From NCBI RefSeq assembly GCF_018598175.1, contig NZ_JAHESE010000002.1, positions 1 through 64,000 on the forward strand: 64,000 bases of DNA, given 5' to 3'. Below, piece after piece: positions 44,918 to 55,600 of the stretch (the stretch's first letter is position 1; the number at the start of each line of letters is the position of its first letter). A model generated the notes under the pieces. The model was not told where the DNA came from. It searched no databases and saw nothing but the letters and a program-made list of their open reading frames with translations. This DNA comes from Dawidia cretensis (GTDB taxonomy: Bacteria; Bacteroidota; Bacteroidia; Cytophagales; Cyclobacteriaceae). Position numbers and translations under genes: made by a program.

Positions 44918-47900
44918 TTAGGATTTTCCTCTGACGCCCCGCATGATTGAAAAGAATCCTGTCAGCGTCGGCACCAGGCCTGTCAGCGTGGTGATAAACC
45001 CGGTGACCTGGTTAAAGGCAGATTGCTGCGTATAGAGTAGAAACGCGCCCATCGATACGAAGAAGATGATCAGCACCATGCGGATGGTATCCCAGGTACC
45101 CGTCACGTTGATCTCGTGCTCCAACTGTAAGGCGTCGTCCGGATTGACGACGGAGAGGATGAAGTTGCGGAAGCTTCGGTTAAAGATGTGCAGTGCTTTT
45201 TCTTCTTTTGAAACATATACCAGTCCGCGACGCTGCAGGCTGCCGAGCACGGGGAAGTTGAGGTAATTGGTCAACTCGTCCTGGGCCAGATCGTACAGTA
45301 CGTATTTTTCCTGGCTGGTCAGCGAAGCCCACAATGAATGATAATAGTTTCCGGCCAGTTCCTGGACCTTTAGCACGAACATTTCCTCCGACCTGGACTC
45401 GCATGCCGTCCAGTTGCCGTTCGCGTCCTTTTTGAAGTAGGTGTGAAGTATATACTGTCCGGGTCGCTTTGAAACAATGTTGCGAAACAGCCGCGCGAAG
45501 TAAGCGCCGAAGCGGAATTCGTCGGTAACAATTTGCAGACCCTGGTAGTCGTGAAAGATGGCGGCATCGTTTTGCTCCAGGGGATAATTTACCTGATCGA
45601 AATCATCGAGCACCTGCAGTAGCTTTTCTTGCTCCTGCTGCAGCGACATGTCGTCATTTTTCGTAGCTGCCTGCGCGAGGTATTTTTTGGAAAGTTGCAG
45701 CGCCTGGTCGCCGGGATCACAGGAGGTCACCCAGATCACTTTGGTGGTACGGCGTTGGAATAACCTGGAGAGCTCTTTGAGATACTCTATACATTTTCCT
45801 TTTTCGACGTCCCGCGGGTCGAAGTAATGGAGCAGCACGATCTGATCCGGCATGTCCTTTCGGGGAGTGCCTTTAAAGTTGAGATGCTCCACCTTGTTCG
45901 CAAGCGCGGCGTCGGGATCGTCTTCGCGATACGCTTCCCGGGCAAGTGTTTCTTGTATCATCGGAATTACCTGCGTGCCGATGGGCGCGAGGATGAGCAG
46001 GTTTGTCGGACCGTGAACGGCGTTATACCGGATATAGTCGATGTCTGTATCGCGGGCGAGTTGTAATGTCCCGGGCTCGAAATACCCGACCAGCAGGAGG
46101 CGTTTGTAGGCCGTGTGGAGTGTGAAGTAGGTCGTCAGGCCGATAATCACCACGGCGAACAGGAACATCAGGTGCCCCGGAAATTCCAATAGCTCCCATT
46201 CTATTCGCATCGGCAACGCTACGGACACACCGGCATAGGCTTCGGATGGAAATTGCCGGCCATAGTGATAGTATAGAATGTCGTGCGCATTGCCGGGACC
46301 GCGTCCCCACCACCACCGATAGGGATTGTTTAGCAGGGCCGTACGGTCCAGGTATAGGTTGCGGGTTTCATATGCATTGAACGTCATCTTGGGAAGGCTG
46401 ATAAGCCGGAGGTACCACGACGTGACGCTGTCGGCAAGCTGTGGCTTCGACGATCGCCAGTTACCTTCTGCGATGTCCAGCACGTGCGCATTCAGGAGCT
46501 CTACCCGGTCGTTCCGGTTGCCAAAGGTATAGATGCCGGTACGGACCAGGTGCAGCGGGTCGCCCCGCTGTGGCAACCGTTGTCGCCGGGTGCAGATTTC
46601 GGTGATCGTGGCGGCCCGGCGGGATGGAGTATTGCTTGTCGTGCGTGCCGCGGGCGTCGGCGTATGGCCTCCCGTGGCGATCTGCTCCCAGCGACGGGTG
46701 ATGTCGGGAAAATTTCGGACAAGCCAACGCTGCCGTTGCTCGATACCTTCGGCAATCGCCAGCGCCCCACGCTTTTCGTGCAGGCCGTTTTCCACGCGGA
46801 TGGCCGCGCGAAAGAAGCCAAACGTCGGCAGGATGCTCAGGTTTACAGCGGCCAGCATCAGCACCGTTGTGACCCGGTAGCTTGTTTCCGGTTTCTTCAG
46901 CCACGGCATGCTCTTCAGTTTATTAGGATCCCGCAGCATCGCCAGCAGGGGCACCAGGGCATCTGGCCGCCAGATAAACCACGCCGACACTGCCACGAGC
47001 AGCGCAGTGAACAGTACGGCCGGAAGTAACGACTGGGACCCTTCGAGCTGCCACAGCATGCCGCAGAGTATGAGCGCGGCGAGCAGGCACAGTCCGAACA
47101 GCAGACGGAACGGCCACCGCACCAGGGGGCGCAGTACCGCCTGGTCCGTGCGCCGCGTTAGCGCGATCGCGTGCGCCGCTGCCCCGGTCAGCATCACCGT
47201 CAGTATCGGGAAGGCGAATGACACATACAGCAGCGTGCCCGTGGAAAGACCGAGGCTTCCGCCGGAAACGTGGTATAGCAGGCACTCGGTGATGAACTGG
47301 CCCGTGGCCAATGCGACGGGTACCAACAGCACCAGCAGAAGCAGGGTAAATTTCTGCTGGCCGGTATGCGGGCGAAGCCACCGCAGGTCGATCTTCTGGC
47401 GTTTGAGCAGCGACGGTCGGCGCCCTACGAGAAAGGGTATGACGATGAGCAGGACAATGCCCAGGGTCAGGTAACAAAGCATAAACAGGGTGAACGTCAC
47501 CTCGTTCGAGAGCGTGCTGATATAGGCATCTGAATCGTACAGGATCACGGTCGTGTAGGGCAGGTCCTGCAGGGGAGAAAAGTGCATCAGGCGATCCTGC
47601 CCATAGTAAAAGATCTTTTCAAATCGGGTGGAGCGGCTTTGAATCAGCTCGCGAACCAGTGTCGCTTTGCTACATTCCTCGAGGAAGTTCTCGCGCAGGT
47701 TGCGCCGGCCGTCGGAGTGGAAAAGTACGTTGCCGCCGGCGTCCAGGATACAAAACTGTACCTCTGCCGGCATGGCCGGCCGCATGGCCGAAAGCAGCAG
47801 TGTTTCCAGCGCCAGGATGCGCAGGTGCCCTTGCGTATCGCCCTGCTTCCAGTGGTTATGCCGCAGACTGTCGTGCAAGTTGCGCCCCAGGTCGTCGACC

Positions 47901-49333
47901 AGTTCCTGTGCCGGCCTATTGGGTGCTTTACTGACGACTACCGTGTTTTCCTGGCTATGCCACGAGTATACCGGCTGCAGGTAGAATGTACGGACCACGC
48001 TGTCTGCCGGCAGTACAAGTTTGTAGGGTGACGCTTGCAGTGCGTTGACATATTCCCGGGCGCGCAGGTCCATGTCCGCGCGGCCATTTCCTTTATTCAT
48101 CCAGGTGCCCCAGTTCTGGCCATTCTTGTCGATGAACAGCAGCGAGCTTACCGGGTGCCACGACGAAGCGTTGTTAAAGTAGCGGTTAAGCCCCTGCATT
48201 TGTGCCGCATACGGCTGACGTAGATTTGCCCGCAGCCAGGTACGGTACGTGGCGGACGTGGACGCAGGCATATAGCACATCTCCTGCTGGTCGATCTCCA
48301 TGAGGATGTCGGCCACCTCGCCTTGTACCCGTCGTTTCAGCTCGCCGCCGACATGCTGCAGTGTGCATTCCTGCTGCTGGCGCTCGGCCATGTTGTGCAT
48401 CCACAATACCAGCATCGTTACGATCACCGCGGCTCCCAACAGGCTGGCAACACCCAGGCCGGTCACGTCGTAGTGATATACTCGCTCCAACGGGCCAATC
48501 AGGAATACTTTCAGATAGGGCAGGGAACATAGTGCCAGTAACGTGAAGAGAGAGAGCCAGACAATTTTGTCCGTGTCGATCATATTGCGGTCGTGCGCGT
48601 ATTTCTCTTCCGAAACCAGGCCGCACAATACGAACGGTACTTCCGATGCCTTGTCGACGGCATGGTAGTATACCACATAGGGTTTGCCGCCCAGGGTATC
48701 GTGCCGGATCTCGTTGGATACCGGCACGCGTCGTTTGTCTACGAGCGTGACGGCCGGGTTCAGGTCGAGCGGGTGCGTTTGGTATATGACCGAGTCTCCG
48801 TAGAGCACGACGTAATCCTCGAAGAAATCCTGGCGATACCCAACGACCTCCGTCAGGTATTTTTCCGCATCGCAGTGATATTCCAGTAACGAGTCCTTTG
48901 AACGGACAAAGTCGTACCTCCCGCCGCCGGGCTTCCGGTCGTAGATAGAACCGAAAAAGGTAATGAACCATTTGTTGTCGCGGCCGTTGTTCTTCGGTAC
49001 AAATTTGCGCCCGTGGAATTTGCGTTTCCATTCGTTGGTGGAAATGGGCCCTTCCAGCCTTAATCCGTCAAAGTAAGCAATGGTATCGTTCGGAGAGTAT
49101 CGCTCGCCCGCCATAGGCTTTTTGCCATAGACTTCGTCCAGGATAACCTGCACATTATTTTTCTTATCGTGAATATTGCGCTCGATGCGCGTCAGTATCC
49201 GGAATCCCCGCTGGTTCAGCTCCCGTTCCCGGGCGGGCACCACCACCACCAGGTAATAATAGGCCAGGATCGATACGCCGCCGATGGTTGCGAACGCAAT
49301 AAATATCTTGCGAAAGTTTACATTCTTTGTCAT
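44918..49333 (-). CDS. Giant sensor-like membrane protein with decayed NTPase-like domain
   Basis: 1471 residues from ATG 49333 (MTKNVNFRKIF). A helix at about 10-32 precedes a first extracytoplasmic Cache-like region (about 40-255), two more helices flank a second such region (about 330-630), and a block of five or six helices follows (about 640-860). After another extracytoplasmic region, a helix at about 1055-1080 leads to a cytoplasmic part. There LLILAPIGTQVIPM sits where a Walker A (GxxGxGK[ST]) would be, but the Gly-Lys-Ser/Thr is missing. A hydrophobic strand ending in Asp (IVLLHYFDP) and KVIWVTSCD follow, as in P-loop folds. Two final helices lie near 1415-1465. I recognise no named family. 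It is preceded by hairpin copy 2. Confidence 0.75.
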   Translation of the reverse strand: MTKNVNFRKIFIAFATIGGVSILAYYYLVVVVPARERELNQRGFRILTRIERNIHDKKNNVQVILDEVYGKKPMAGERYSPNDTIAYFDGLRLEGPISTNEWKRKFHGRKFVPKNNGRDNKWFITFFGSIYDRKPGGGRYDFVRSKDSLLEYHCDAEKYLTEVVGYRQDFFEDYVVLYGDSVIYQTHPLDLNPAVTLVDKRRVPVSNEIRHDTLGGKPYVVYYHAVDKASEVPFVLCGLVSEEKYAHDRNMIDTDKIVWLSLFTLLALCSLPYLKVFLIGPLERVYHYDVTGLGVASLLGAAVIVTMLVLWMHNMAERQQQECTLQHVGGELKRRVQGEVADILMEIDQQEMCYMPASTSATYRTWLRANLRQPYAAQMQGLNRYFNNASSWHPVSSLLFIDKNGQNWGTWMNKGNGRADMDLRAREYVNALQASPYKLVLPADSVVRTFYLQPVYSWHSQENTVVVSKAPNRPAQELVDDLGRNLHDSLRHNHWKQGDTQGHLRILALETLLLSAMRPAMPAEVQFCILDAGGNVLFHSDGRRNLRENFLEECSKATLVRELIQSRSTRFEKIFYYGQDRLMHFSPLQDLPYTTVILYDSDAYISTLSNEVTFTLFMLCYLTLGIVLLIVIPFLVGRRPSLLKRQKIDLRWLRPHTGQQKFTLLLLVLLVPVALATGQFITECLLYHVSGGSLGLSTGTLLYVSFAFPILTVMLTGAAAHAIALTRRTDQAVLRPLVRWPFRLLFGLCLLAALILCGMLWQLEGSQSLLPAVLFTALLVAVSAWFIWRPDALVPLLAMLRDPNKLKSMPWLKKPETSYRVTTVLMLAAVNLSILPTFGFFRAAIRVENGLHEKRGALAIAEGIEQRQRWLVRNFPDITRRWEQIATGGHTPTPAARTTSNTPSRRAATITEICTRRQRLPQRGDPLHLVRTGIYTFGNRNDRVELLNAHVLDIAEGNWRSSKPQLADSVTSWYLRLISLPKMTFNAYETRNLYLDRTALLNNPYRWWWGRGPGNAHDILYYHYGRQFPSEAYAGVSVALPMRIEWELLEFPGHLMFLFAVVIIGLTTYFTLHTAYKRLLLVGYFEPGTLQLARDTDIDYIRYNAVHGPTNLLILAPIGTQVIPMIQETLAREAYREDDPDAALANKVEHLNFKGTPRKDMPDQIVLLHYFDPRDVEKGKCIEYLKELSRLFQRRTTKVIWVTSCDPGDQALQLSKKYLAQAATKNDDMSLQQEQEKLLQVLDDFDQVNYPLEQNDAAIFHDYQGLQIVTDEFRFGAYFARLFRNIVSKRPGQYILHTYFKKDANGNWTACESRSEEMFVLKVQELAGNYYHSLWASLTSQEKYVLYDLAQDELTNYLNFPVLGSLQRRGLVYVSKEEKALHIFNRSFRNFILSVVNPDDALQLEHEINVTGTWDTIRMVLIIFFVSMGAFLLYTQQSAFNQVTGFITTLTGLVPTLTGFFSIMRGVRGKS

Positions 49334-49403
49334 GGATATGAAGGTTAACCGGACAACTATCACCTCTATCTAACCCGTCTTACACCTGGATTGAGCTGTA
49401 AAA

Positions 49404-49459
49404 CAAAAAAGCCCATCTTCTGAACAACCGTGTCGGGTGCACAAAAGATGGGCTCAATA
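49404..49459 (-). ncRNA. Candidate short hairpin RNA or attenuator, copy 2
   Basis: On the minus strand AGCCCATCTTTTG (plus 49442-49454) pairs with CAGAAGATGGGCT (49410-49422), followed by TTTTTTGTTTT. This is a strong intrinsic terminator about 70 bases upstream of the 1471-residue gene. It shares GAGCCCATCTT and AGATGGGCTTTTTT with the copy near 14929. Confidence 0.5.
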
Positions 49460-49462
49460 GAT

Positions 49463-49493
49463 TGAAGTTAAGAATACCATCTGAACCGTGCAA
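49463..49493 (-). promoter_or_regulatory. Promoter ahead of hairpin copy 2
   Basis: On the minus strand TTG (plus 49491-49493), a 20-base spacer and TAACTTCA (plus 49463-49470). The TTAACTT block matches that of copy 1. It lies in the 348-base divergent region between the 1471-residue gene and the macroglobulin gene, where I see no other gene. Confidence 0.45.
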
Positions 49494-49681
49494 TTTCAGC
49501 TGGCATTTTTTCCGGATGGTCGTGCCAGAAATTGCCTTCGGGCCTTTTGTTTGACAATGACGGTCTTGTTTCGGGTAATCAGTCTTTTGGGCTTTGATTA
49601 TCAGGTAGTTCATTTTGTCTGTGTTGTTTTATGGAAAAACCGAAGGTGGGGCATCTCAAAAGAAACTATCTTTTGAACCGC

Positions 49682-52600
49682 ATGAGATCTACGTTACTGT
49701 TTTTGCTTGTAGTGCTTCTTTACCATCAGGCCCACGCACAAAAAGACTTCTACTCCCAGCGTTGGAGCGACGTTTATAAAAATGAGATCAAGAATCTGCC
49801 ACAATCTGCGTTGAAGATTGTTGACACGATTTATTATCAGGCGAAGAAAGACAAAAACGTTACCGAGATTACCAAGGCCGTTTTATACCAATCCAAGTTT
49901 GCGCTGATCCTGCAGGAGAATGCCGAGCTGGTGGTTGTGGAGAAATTCAAAATGGAGATAGAAGCCAGTCAGCCGCCTTTGCGGAACGTGCTCGAATCGA
50001 TGCTGGCCCAGGTATACTGGCAATATTTTCAGATGAACCGATGGAAATACTATGGGCGCTCTGTTTCCAGCACCGTGAGCGCTGCCGACTTCCGCACATG
50101 GGATGCTGCGGCTATTCTGCGGGGGATAGAACAGCATTACCAGCGTTCACTCAACAACAAAAACTTACTACAAAATACCCGGCTGGAGACGTTTGACGAT
50201 ATTCTGGCCCTGGCGGAGCACTCCAGACGCTATCGCCCCACGCTATATGACTTTCTGGCTCACTATGCGTTGGATTTTTATGCAACTGACGAAGCAGCCT
50301 TGCGGAGTCCAGGCGCTAACAATACATTTGAAGTCGGTCATTACTTTTCTCCGATTGACGCGGCAAGCTTCAACGACAGCACCTTTGCGTCAGGGCAATA
50401 CGAGGCGCTTAAGCTCTATAAAGAGATGCTGGCATTTCATCGCCAAAGGCGTGATACCAATGCTTATGTGAACCTGGAAATCGAAAGGCTAAAATTTGTG
50501 GCGGCGCACTCCGCGGTGCCCGGTGACGACGCGCTGCTCAAGAATGCACTGACGAGTTTAAAGAGGGTATATAACCGGCATGCTGCCGCTACGCTGATCG
50601 ACCTGGAGCTTGCGATGAGCTTATTTAATGAAGGAACAACGTACGATCGCGAAGACACGACACACCGGTGGAAGAAGAAGCTTGCGTTGCAAATATGTAA
50701 TGACGCCGCGAGCCGCTTTCCGGGGAGCGACGGAGCAAAACGGTGTGACGTACTGGCCGGGCGTATTCTTGCCCAGGCGCTATCGATAAAAGGCGAAAGA
50801 TTCTTGCCGCTCTCCAGGCCCTCCAGGCTACTGATGAGCTTCACGAATGTATCGAATCTGTTTATCCATATCTACCCGCTTACGGCCAAATTGGAAGACG
50901 CGTTCTTTCTGGAGAAAGACGACTCGTTACGCATCGCCCTGCTGACCAATAAAGTGGTTGACAGTCTATGGCAGGTTGTGTTACCTAAGACGGATGATTA
51001 CCAGAATCACAGCACCGAGCTGGTCTTGCCGGCACTTTCGCGGGGCAACTACCTTATTGTCGCGTCGGAAAATCGCGTGCTTTCAGGGAGCACCGGGATC
51101 TTTGCGTTCACATCGGTGCGGGCCACGGACCTGGCTTTTCTGGAAGTGCAAAGCGACAATATCTTGAGGTTCCAGGTGATAAACCGGAATAACGGGAAGC
51201 CAATTGCCGGGGCGGATGTACATGTGCTGTCCACCGACACGTATTCGGGCGCAGGAATCGATGAGCATAAGTTGACCGATAAAAACGGGTTCATAGAGAT
51301 CGATAAAGTGACGAAAAGAGGGTGGAATCTGGAAATGTCGGTGATATACAACGGTGATACGGTGTCGTTCGGTGATTACTATTACTATCATTATCAGCAT
51401 GACGAGCAAGAGACGGGCGTTACTGCAAAATCATTTCTGTTCACGGATCGCAGCATCTACCGGCCGGGGCAAACTGTTTTCTTTAAGGGTGTACTGATTA
51501 AAACAAAAGATAAGAAATCCAGCATCGTCGTCGGGCAGCATGTCGAAGTCTTCCTGGAGGATTCACGTTCCAGTGAAATCGCTACGCTACGCGTAAAAAC
51601 AAATGGCTATGGATCGTTTAGTGGAGAATTTAAATTGCCCGCAGCCGGATTGACAGGCGAGTATAGCCTGTATGCCGATGAAGACTCTGAGGACGATAGC
51701 CAGTTCTACGAGAACCTGGATGACTTTGACTATGATGAGACGACCGTTTCTGTAGAAGAGTACAAACGGCCTACGTTTGAGGTCAGCATGCAGCCTCTTA
51801 CCGGAACCTTCAGGCTCAACGACACCCTTCGGATAACCGGTAACGCTGTCGCGTACAGTGGCTCGAAAATAACAAAAGCCAAAGTAGCGTATACCGTAAA
51901 ACGCGAGGTGCGATATCCAGGCTGGTATTATTGGAGATCGTCCAACCCATATTCGCCCGAGGCGGAAATAGTCAGTGGCGAAGTATATACAAATGAAAAA
52001 GGAGAATTCACCGTTCCGTTCAAAGCTGTCCCCGACATTGAAGTATCTCCCACCGCGAAGCCCGTTTTTACCTACTCCATTGCTGTTGACGTAACCGACA
52101 TTACCGGGGAAACCAGGAGCGCGGCGTCAAGCGTGAAAGTAGGCTATCATAGCATGCTGGCTACAGTCAGGGCTCCGGCGCAGGTCGATGTGCAAAAGCC
52201 GGTTGTCGGCCTGAGTATCACGACCGAAAATCTGAACGGTCAGTTCCTGCCGGCGGCCGGCACCGTGAAGATTTACAAGCTGCAGGGGCCCATCAAACCC
52301 ATACGGAAACGCCCGTGGGCTGCCCCCGATTATCCTACGCTGACGAAGGAAACGTTCGAAAGGTTGTTCCCCAACGACTCGTATGGCGACGACGCGGGAA
52401 GCGCCGTGGGATGGCCCCATGGAAAACTGATGAAAGAACTGTTGTTTGACACAAAGACTTCCCGGGAGCAAAGTCTGACCCTTGACAAGACCTGGCAAAT
52501 CGGCAGCTATGTGATGGAACTGTATACGAAAGACTCGATCGGACAGACTGTAGAAGATAAATTCATGATCGAGGTAGTCGATTCAAAAGGTAGCGGAGTA

Positions 52601-55600
52601 CCGGACAACGCGCTCCTCATCTTTCAGACAGACAAAACGAGCTACAAGCCGGGCGAAGTTGCAAAAGTTACGATTGGCTCGGCAGCTACCGATGTCAGCA
52701 TTACCGTGGAGGTGGAAAAGAACAACAAGATTGTTAAGACCTATACCGAGCAGGTATCCAACAGCACAAAGGTGATCACCGTTCCACTGGTGGGTACGGA
52801 GGATGAAGGTCTTTCGATCCATTGTAACGCGGTGATCGTTAACAGCGTTGTCGAGCGGCACAAGCGGATAATAATCGAGCAGCGCCGGCCACAGATCGCC
52901 ATTGAAACAGAGACGTTTAAGGATAAGATTCAACCCGGCGCAATAGAAACGTGGAGCTTCACCATTCAGGGAAAAGACGAGCAAAAGCTCCAGGCTGAGG
53001 TAGTGGCGGCCATGTATGATGCCTCGCTGGACCAGTTTAAACCCCACGACTGGAGCTTTAACCCCATTTCACAGCTGGTATATTATTCCCAGTACCGGCT
53101 AGGGTATGGGCAGAGTTTCGGTGTGACCGATTTTATCGTCAAGAATGTTCCGTATCGCCAGTTGAACATCCCGCGACAAAATTATGACGGCTTTGACTCG
53201 TTTGGGTTTAACCTGACCAACAGCGGTCGTGCCCAGCGAAAATACCTCGAGCGGTTGTACGTCGACGTTACCTCGATCGGAAAAGCGTCCAAGGTAACAA
53301 TGAGCCATGACCGAATGGGCCGCGCTGGGTTTATATCGGGGCAGCTCACTACGAGCGATGGGGACGTGCTTCCGGGTGTTAATGTGATGGTAAAGGGTAC
53401 TTGGCGCGGGACGGTAACGGATGTTGAAGGCTATTATAGCATCGAAGCCGGTATGGACGATGTACTGATCTTTAGCTTTGTGGGGTATTCGAGCGCCGAG
53501 GTGAAGGCAGGAAAGAAAAATATCGTGGATGTTTCCATGGAGCCGGATATCATGCAGCTGTCGGAAGTTGTCGTTGTCGGTTATGGAACGCAAGTGAAAA
53601 AGTCACTGACGGGTTCTGTCGCGATGGTCACAGATCAAGGCACAGTCAGTGACGTTGTCCTGGAAGAGGCCTTGGCGGGCCGGATGCCGGGTGTTTTCGT
53701 CCGGGGAGCGGACGGTTCACGCTATACGATCACGATCAGAGGTACTACGTCACTACCCGGAGGAAACGCACCGCTCTACGTGGTGGATGGCGTGATTGTA
53801 GAGTCTTCGCAAATCGATCAGCGCGACCTGGCAAGCGCCCAGGTTTTGAAAGGCGCCGCAGCCATCGCTATATATGGTGCCAGAGCCTCGAACGGCGTCA
53901 TCATTATCTCCACCAGGAGCGGGCAGCAGAAGCTCGACAACGAAATGGCGAAGGTCAACGCCCGTAAAGACTTTAACGAAACGGCGTTCTTTTATCCGCA
54001 CATGTCCACGGATGAAAACGGCAGGATACACTTCTCCTTTTCTACTCCCGAAACATTGACCCGCTGGAAGGTTCAGCTGCTGGCCCACACAAAAGACTTG
54101 CTGACGGCTACTAAAACGCTGCAGGCCGTGACGCAAAAGGACCTCATGGTTACGCCCAATCTTCCCCGCTTTGTGCGGGTAGGAGATGAGGTTATTATTT
54201 CAGCCAAGGTGGCAAACCTCTCGAACAAGAAGTTGCAGGGAAAGATCGTGCTTCAGCTGACAAACCCCGTTACCGGCCAGGCGGTAGATGCTTTGTTCGC
54301 CAACCACGCGCGCAACCAGGCGTTCAGGACAAATGCAAGAGGCAACACACAAGTTTCCTGGAGCCTGAAAGTACCCCCTGGCATAGCTGCTGTTCAGTAC
54401 AAGATCGTTGCAAAAGCGGGCAGCTTTAGTGATGGAGAGCAAAATATAGTACCGGTCCTGCAAAACCGCGTACTGGTAACGGAGACGCTGCCCCTATATG
54501 TACGATCCAATCAAACGAAGTCGTTCAGCCTGACGAAGCTGCAGCAACAGTCATCGCCCACGTTGCAACACCATCAGCTTACGCTGGAGGTCACCTCGAA
54601 TCCGGCCTGGTATGCCCTTCAGTCCCTGCCGTACCTCATGGAGTTTCCACATGAATGTGCGGAACAACTCTTCTCGCGCTATTATGCTAACAGCATTGCC
54701 AGCCACGTAGTGAACAGCAATCCCAAGGTTAAAGCGGTGTTCGACACGTGGGCCGCTTCCGGGAAGCTAACCAGTGATCTTGAAAAAAATCAGGAACTGA
54801 AATCTATTATCATTGAAGAAACACCCTGGCTGCGGGACGCGGAGAGCGAAACCGAAGGAAAGAAACGCATGGCGCTCTTGTTTGATCTGGCGTCTATGGG
54901 CAACCAGCTGAAAGGGGCTGTTCAGAAGTTAAAAGATATGCAATTTGCCGATGGCGGTTTTTCCTGGTTTGCCGGTGCGCGATGGCCCAACCGGTATATT
55001 ACCCAGCACGTGGCCTCAGGGTTCGGACACCTTACAACGTTAAAGATTCATTCCGAACCGGAAATGCAAACCATGATGGTTAAAGCCGTACACTATCTCG
55101 ACGGCGAGGTGGTGGAAGATTTTAATGGCAATTTCCTGGAGAGCTATACACCGACATCGATCGAAGTCCACTATCTCTACATGCGCAGCTTTTATCCGGA
55201 GATTGGCTTCGATGATAAAACGAAGGAGGTTGCGCGGTATATGGAAAAGCAGATCACCAAAAAGTGGCAGGAGTATAGACTGTATGAAAAAGGGATGATC
55301 GCTTTGATTCTCTATCGCGCGGGTAACAAAAATCTCGCATGCGACATTCTGGCATCGCTGAAAGAGAATGCTATTATAAGCGATGAGCTCGGAATGTATT
55401 GGAAAGAAAATACCGGCGGCTGGTATTGGTACGAGTCGGAAGTCGAGACACAAGCCCTACTGATCGAAGCGTTTGCCGAAATTCAAGCCGATGCTCCGAA
55501 ACTTTCCGTGGAAGAGAAACAAACGACAATCGATGCGCTAAGGGTCTGGCTGCTGAAGAACAAGCAGACCAACGCGTGGCGTACGACAAAGGCCACCACG

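Noticed and set aside
53327-53925. The macroglobulin gene as a SusC outer-membrane receptor
   Set aside because: Only the regulatory domain and plug are present; macroglobulin domains follow and no beta-barrel is visible.
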